NCBI RefSeq assembly: GCF_003688405.1 | Contig: NZ_REFC01000017.1 | Location: 1-54,941 of the forward strand | From: Ulvibacter antarcticus | Lineage (GTDB): Bacteria > Bacteroidota > Bacteroidia > Flavobacteriales > Flavobacteriaceae | Length of the DNA stretch: 54,941 nt | Reading direction: 5' to 3' | In this document: in pieces, positions 52,605-54,941 of the stretch | Position numbering within the stretch: the stretch's first letter is position 1 | Layout: every line of letters starts with the position of its first letter | Position numbers and translations under genes: made by a program | The notes under the pieces: model-generated | What the model was told of the DNA's origin: nothing | Seen by the model: the letters and a program-made list of their open reading frames with translations, nothing else | The model's database searches: none

Positions 52605-53753
52605 ATGAAAAAATTAATAGTTACAACTCTATGCGCCATGGCTTTAATAGTAAGTTCATGCAAAGCAGATACCTCCAAAGAGCTTGCGGTAATTCATAAT
52701 CCTTCAGAAACTGAAGCTGCAAAACATTACATAAAAGTTGCATTATTGCTCGATACCAGCAATAGTATGGACGGCTTAATTGATCAGGCCAAGGCACAGC
52801 TTTGGGAGATCGTAAATGAGCTTTCATACGCGAAATGTCGCAATAGTAGTCCCGACCTTCAGATAGCGCTTTATGAGTACGGAAATGATAATTTAAGCGG
52901 CCGATCTAATTATATTCGAAAAATACTTCCTTTTACAGAAGACTTAGATGAAGTTTCGAAAGAGCTATTTTCACTAACTACAAATGGAGGTAGTGAATAC
53001 TGTGGCGCAGTGATTCAAAATTCTCTGAAAAATCTCGATTGGGGAAATGATGCAGACGATTTGAAAATGATTTTTATTGCCGGAAACGAACCCTTTACAC
53101 AAGGACCGGTGAATTACAAAGATGCTTCTATGGAGGCCAAAGAGAAAGATGTGGTGGTTAATACTATATTTTGTGGGGATTATGAGCACGGTATATCTTC
53201 AAACTGGCAGGATGGGGCACGCTTGGCTTATGGTGACTATATGAGTATTAATCACAATCAGGAAACAGTTCATATTGCTTCCCCTTACGATGATATTATA
53301 ATTCAACTTAACATTCAGTTAAATGATACGTATGTGCCTTATGGTCACTTCGGAAGAAAAAAGATTGCAATGCAAGAAGAACAGGACAATAATGCAGCGG
53401 GATATAGTAAAGCCAATGCTGTTAGTAGAACGGTCACAAAAGGATCTCGGCTTTATAAAAATAGTAGCTGGGATTTAGTTGATGCCGAAGCTGAAGATGA
53501 TTTTAGCTATGATGAACTCAAAAAAGATGAACTGCCAAAAGAGCTTCAGAACAAATCTACAGCCGAAATTAAAAGTTATGTAAATAAGCAACGGAAAGAA
53601 CGGGAACGTATTCAGAATGAAATCAAGGATGTCAATGAAAAAAGAAGAAAGTACATCACGAGTTCTACTTCCGAAACATCCAACAATTTGGAAAGCGTCA
53701 TGATAGAAGCAATAAAAAAACAAGCGAAAAAGAAAGATTATATCTGGAACTAA
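52605..53753 (+). CDS. VWA-domain lipoprotein
   Basis: The 382-residue protein has a lipobox (VSSC, Cys19). A von Willebrand A domain at about residues 42-235 has a complete MIDAS motif (DTSNSMDG: Asp50, Ser52, Ser54). A charged coiled-coil C-terminus follows (KQRKERERIQNEIKDVNEKR). VWA domains bind protein ligands through a metal ion. Acidic and helical tails suggest a scaffold at the outer membrane. It pairs with the upstream SIMPL gene and is closed by a terminator. Confidence 0.9.
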   Translation: MKKLIVTTLCAMALIVSSCKADTSKELAVIHNPSETEAAKHYIKVALLLDTSNSMDGLIDQAKAQLWEIVNELSYAKCRNSSPDLQIALYEYGNDNLSGRSNYIRKILPFTEDLDEVSKELFSLTTNGGSEYCGAVIQNSLKNLDWGNDADDLKMIFIAGNEPFTQGPVNYKDASMEAKEKDVVVNTIFCGDYEHGISSNWQDGARLAYGDYMSINHNQETVHIASPYDDIIIQLNIQLNDTYVPYGHFGRKKIAMQEEQDNNAAGYSKANAVSRTVTKGSRLYKNSSWDLVDAEAEDDFSYDELKKDELPKELQNKSTAEIKSYVNKQRKERERIQNEIKDVNEKRRKYITSSTSETSNNLESVMIEAIKKQAKKKDYIWN

Positions 53754-53754
53754 A

Positions 53755-53788
53755 AAAAAGCCCTCTTTAAATAAAGAGGGCTTTTTTA
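53755..53788. terminator. Bidirectional terminator between VWA and PorP/SprF genes
   Basis: AAAAAGCCCTCTTT and AAAGAGGGCTTTTT form a long perfect stem with A and T runs on the two sides. It serves both convergent genes. Confidence 0.92.
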
Positions 53789-53805
53789 GTTTATTATTTT
53801 AAGGA

Positions 53806-54825
53806 TTAATATGCTGGTCGAAGTCGTCCGTTATTACGCATATCTTGTTCCCAGAAACTCGGCTTTCCATTTAAAATACTGTAACCCAATGTAAGTTGAT
53901 GGAATCCTCCTGATCGAAACTTTACATTTCCCGTTTGGTATGAATATGTATAAGCTAGCATAAAGTTCTTGTAATCTGCCCCAAAAATCGGAGTTATATA
54001 CTGAAGCTTTTGACTGTTTATTGTCTCACCATCCAAATATTGTGCACCATCAAAACTTCTTCTGTATGAAATTCCTGCCCATAAACGACCAAATTCCATG
54101 TCTCTAAATCCTTTCAAGTTAATATCTACAGATTGTTCGCCTGTTCGTTCAGAAAACTGAAATAAAACAGATGGTTGGTAACTGTAAAAGCTATTATTGA
54201 TCGCGACTCCGTAAGAAGCGCCTAAAATATATCTTCTTTGATTGTTCGATTCAAATTTTTCGGAATATATCTTTCTATTCTGAAAGATCAGATTTTTCAC
54301 TGTAAGGTCTGCAGCAAAATTTAAAAAGCGGTACGAAGCACCTACATCAACATTGAAATAAGAGGTACTCTGAACAATTCCCGCAATTATCGGATCAAAA
54401 TCATTTAAGTCAAACTGAGTTTCATCTAATTTCGATTGAATAAATCCCGCTCGTAATCCAAATGATACTTGATTAAGATCTGATTTACTTCTGGAAAGGA
54501 GAAGGTGATGTGCATATCCTAAATATCCACCTGTTTGAGAATGGTATCCATTTCTATCAGTGAACAACACGACCCCTATCCCAGATTGATCACCTAAACT
54601 AGTATTAAAAGACAAAGTTGTAAGATTGGGGGCTTCGTCTTGATCGAACCACTGTCTCCTTGCTGTTAGCCGTAATTGGTTTGATCCGTCAGCTCCCGCC
54701 ATCGATGGGTGCAATAGATACAAATTATTAGAAAAGTAATCGGAATATACGGGGATTCCGTCTTGCGATATGGCAACTTGGGTTACCAACAAAAGTAGGA
54801 TGAAATAAATTCTTTTAAACTTCAT
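53806..54825 (-). CDS. PorP/SprF-family type IX secretion membrane protein
   Basis: The 339-residue outer-membrane protein has a signal peptide (YFILLLLVTQVAISQ). Its signature is PVYSDYFSNNLYLLHPSMAG near the N-terminus, with RRQW, and a repeated barrel pattern ending LTLGYSILNGKPSF. SprF-like proteins anchor or help secrete a specific giant type B sorting-domain substrate encoded next door. The gene lies nine bases downstream of such a substrate's 3' end, which matches that rule. Confidence 0.95.
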   Translation of the reverse strand: MKFKRIYFILLLLVTQVAISQDGIPVYSDYFSNNLYLLHPSMAGADGSNQLRLTARRQWFDQDEAPNLTTLSFNTSLGDQSGIGVVLFTDRNGYHSQTGGYLGYAHHLLLSRSKSDLNQVSFGLRAGFIQSKLDETQFDLNDFDPIIAGIVQSTSYFNVDVGASYRFLNFAADLTVKNLIFQNRKIYSEKFESNNQRRYILGASYGVAINNSFYSYQPSVLFQFSERTGEQSVDINLKGFRDMEFGRLWAGISYRRSFDGAQYLDGETINSQKLQYITPIFGADYKNFMLAYTYSYQTGNVKFRSGGFHQLTLGYSILNGKPSFWEQDMRNNGRLRPAY

Positions 54826-54834
54826 AGTAATAGT

Positions 54835-54941
54835 CTATCGTTTTAGGGTAAAGTGACCTTTAAATTCTTTTTGTACTTCTTGTTCTGTATATTCAACCAC
54901 AAACCAATAATCACTCGAGGGTAATGGATTGCCATTGTAAG
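54835..54941 (-). CDS. 3' end of a type IX secretion (type B) sorting-domain protein
   Basis: The last 34 codons plus stop of a gene entering from the right edge are present. The residues YNGNPLPSSDYWFVVEYTEQ, then EFKGHFTLKR and stop, are the closing motif of the gliding-motility-associated C-terminal (CHU_C/type B sorting) domain. The stop is at 54835-54837, nine bases ahead of the PorP/SprF start. The protein is therefore probably a large secreted surface protein and partner of that PorP/SprF. Confidence 0.9.
   Translation of the reverse strand, partial: YNGNPLPSSDYWFVVEYTEQEVQKEFKGHFTLKR

Overview
The window comes from an AT-rich member of the Bacteroidota, most likely a marine Flavobacteriaceae; the genus cannot be fixed from sequence alone. 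Pointers are type IX secretion partners (a PorP/SprF protein and a gliding-motility-type C-terminal sorting domain), a folK-deoxynucleoside kinase fusion, GH3, DUF6089 and LytTR/TPR-kinase families, short signal peptides, and TAnnTTTG promoter boxes.

Layout. (1) Positions 1-7493, minus strand: the N-terminal ~2,500 residues of one giant secreted protein that runs off the left edge. It has a signal peptide, calcium-binding type-3 thrombospondin-like repeats, an RCC1-like propeller, a second propeller-like domain, an Ig-like domain and at least twelve ~79-residue tandem repeats. (2) 8007-9132: two small membrane proteins and a 40-residue lipoprotein. (3) 9181-9460: three 114-bp units, each a terminator followed by a tRNA-Leu 3' end fragment. 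(4) 9440-19079: an integrative element of about 9.6 kb inserted in the 3' end of tRNA-Leu(UAA), bounded by a 21-bp direct repeat. It carries a tyrosine integrase, an excisionase-like HTH protein, a tentative phage/plasmid replication initiator, small secreted or lipoprotein cargo, an iteron-like region and a three-gene toxin-antitoxin-chaperone (TAC) operon with a SecB-like third gene. (5) 19060-19315: tRNA-Leu and tRNA-Gly. (6) 19504-54941: ordinary chromosome. This holds mutS, a TrmH-type methylase, folK-dNK, a queuosine precursor transporter, AsmA, LysE, DUF2797, GH3, tig-clpP-clpX, an SGNH lipoprotein plus FadL, an alpha/beta hydrolase plus pdxJ, a CBS protein, nadK, DUF6089, uppS, bamA, two OmpH proteins, murI, a gamma carbonic anhydrase, a LytTR regulator and kinase, SIMPL, VWA, PorP/SprF, and the last residues of a second giant sorting-domain protein.

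How the parts fit. The core genes form recognisable units: outer membrane biogenesis (uppS-bamA-ompH-ompH), protein quality control (tig-clpP-clpX), lipid release and uptake (SGNH-FadL), and surface secretion. The most interesting part is the element: att sites, integrase arm-like repeats at both ends, several genes with their own palindromic operators, and a TAC module at its right end that would act as an addiction or defence cassette.
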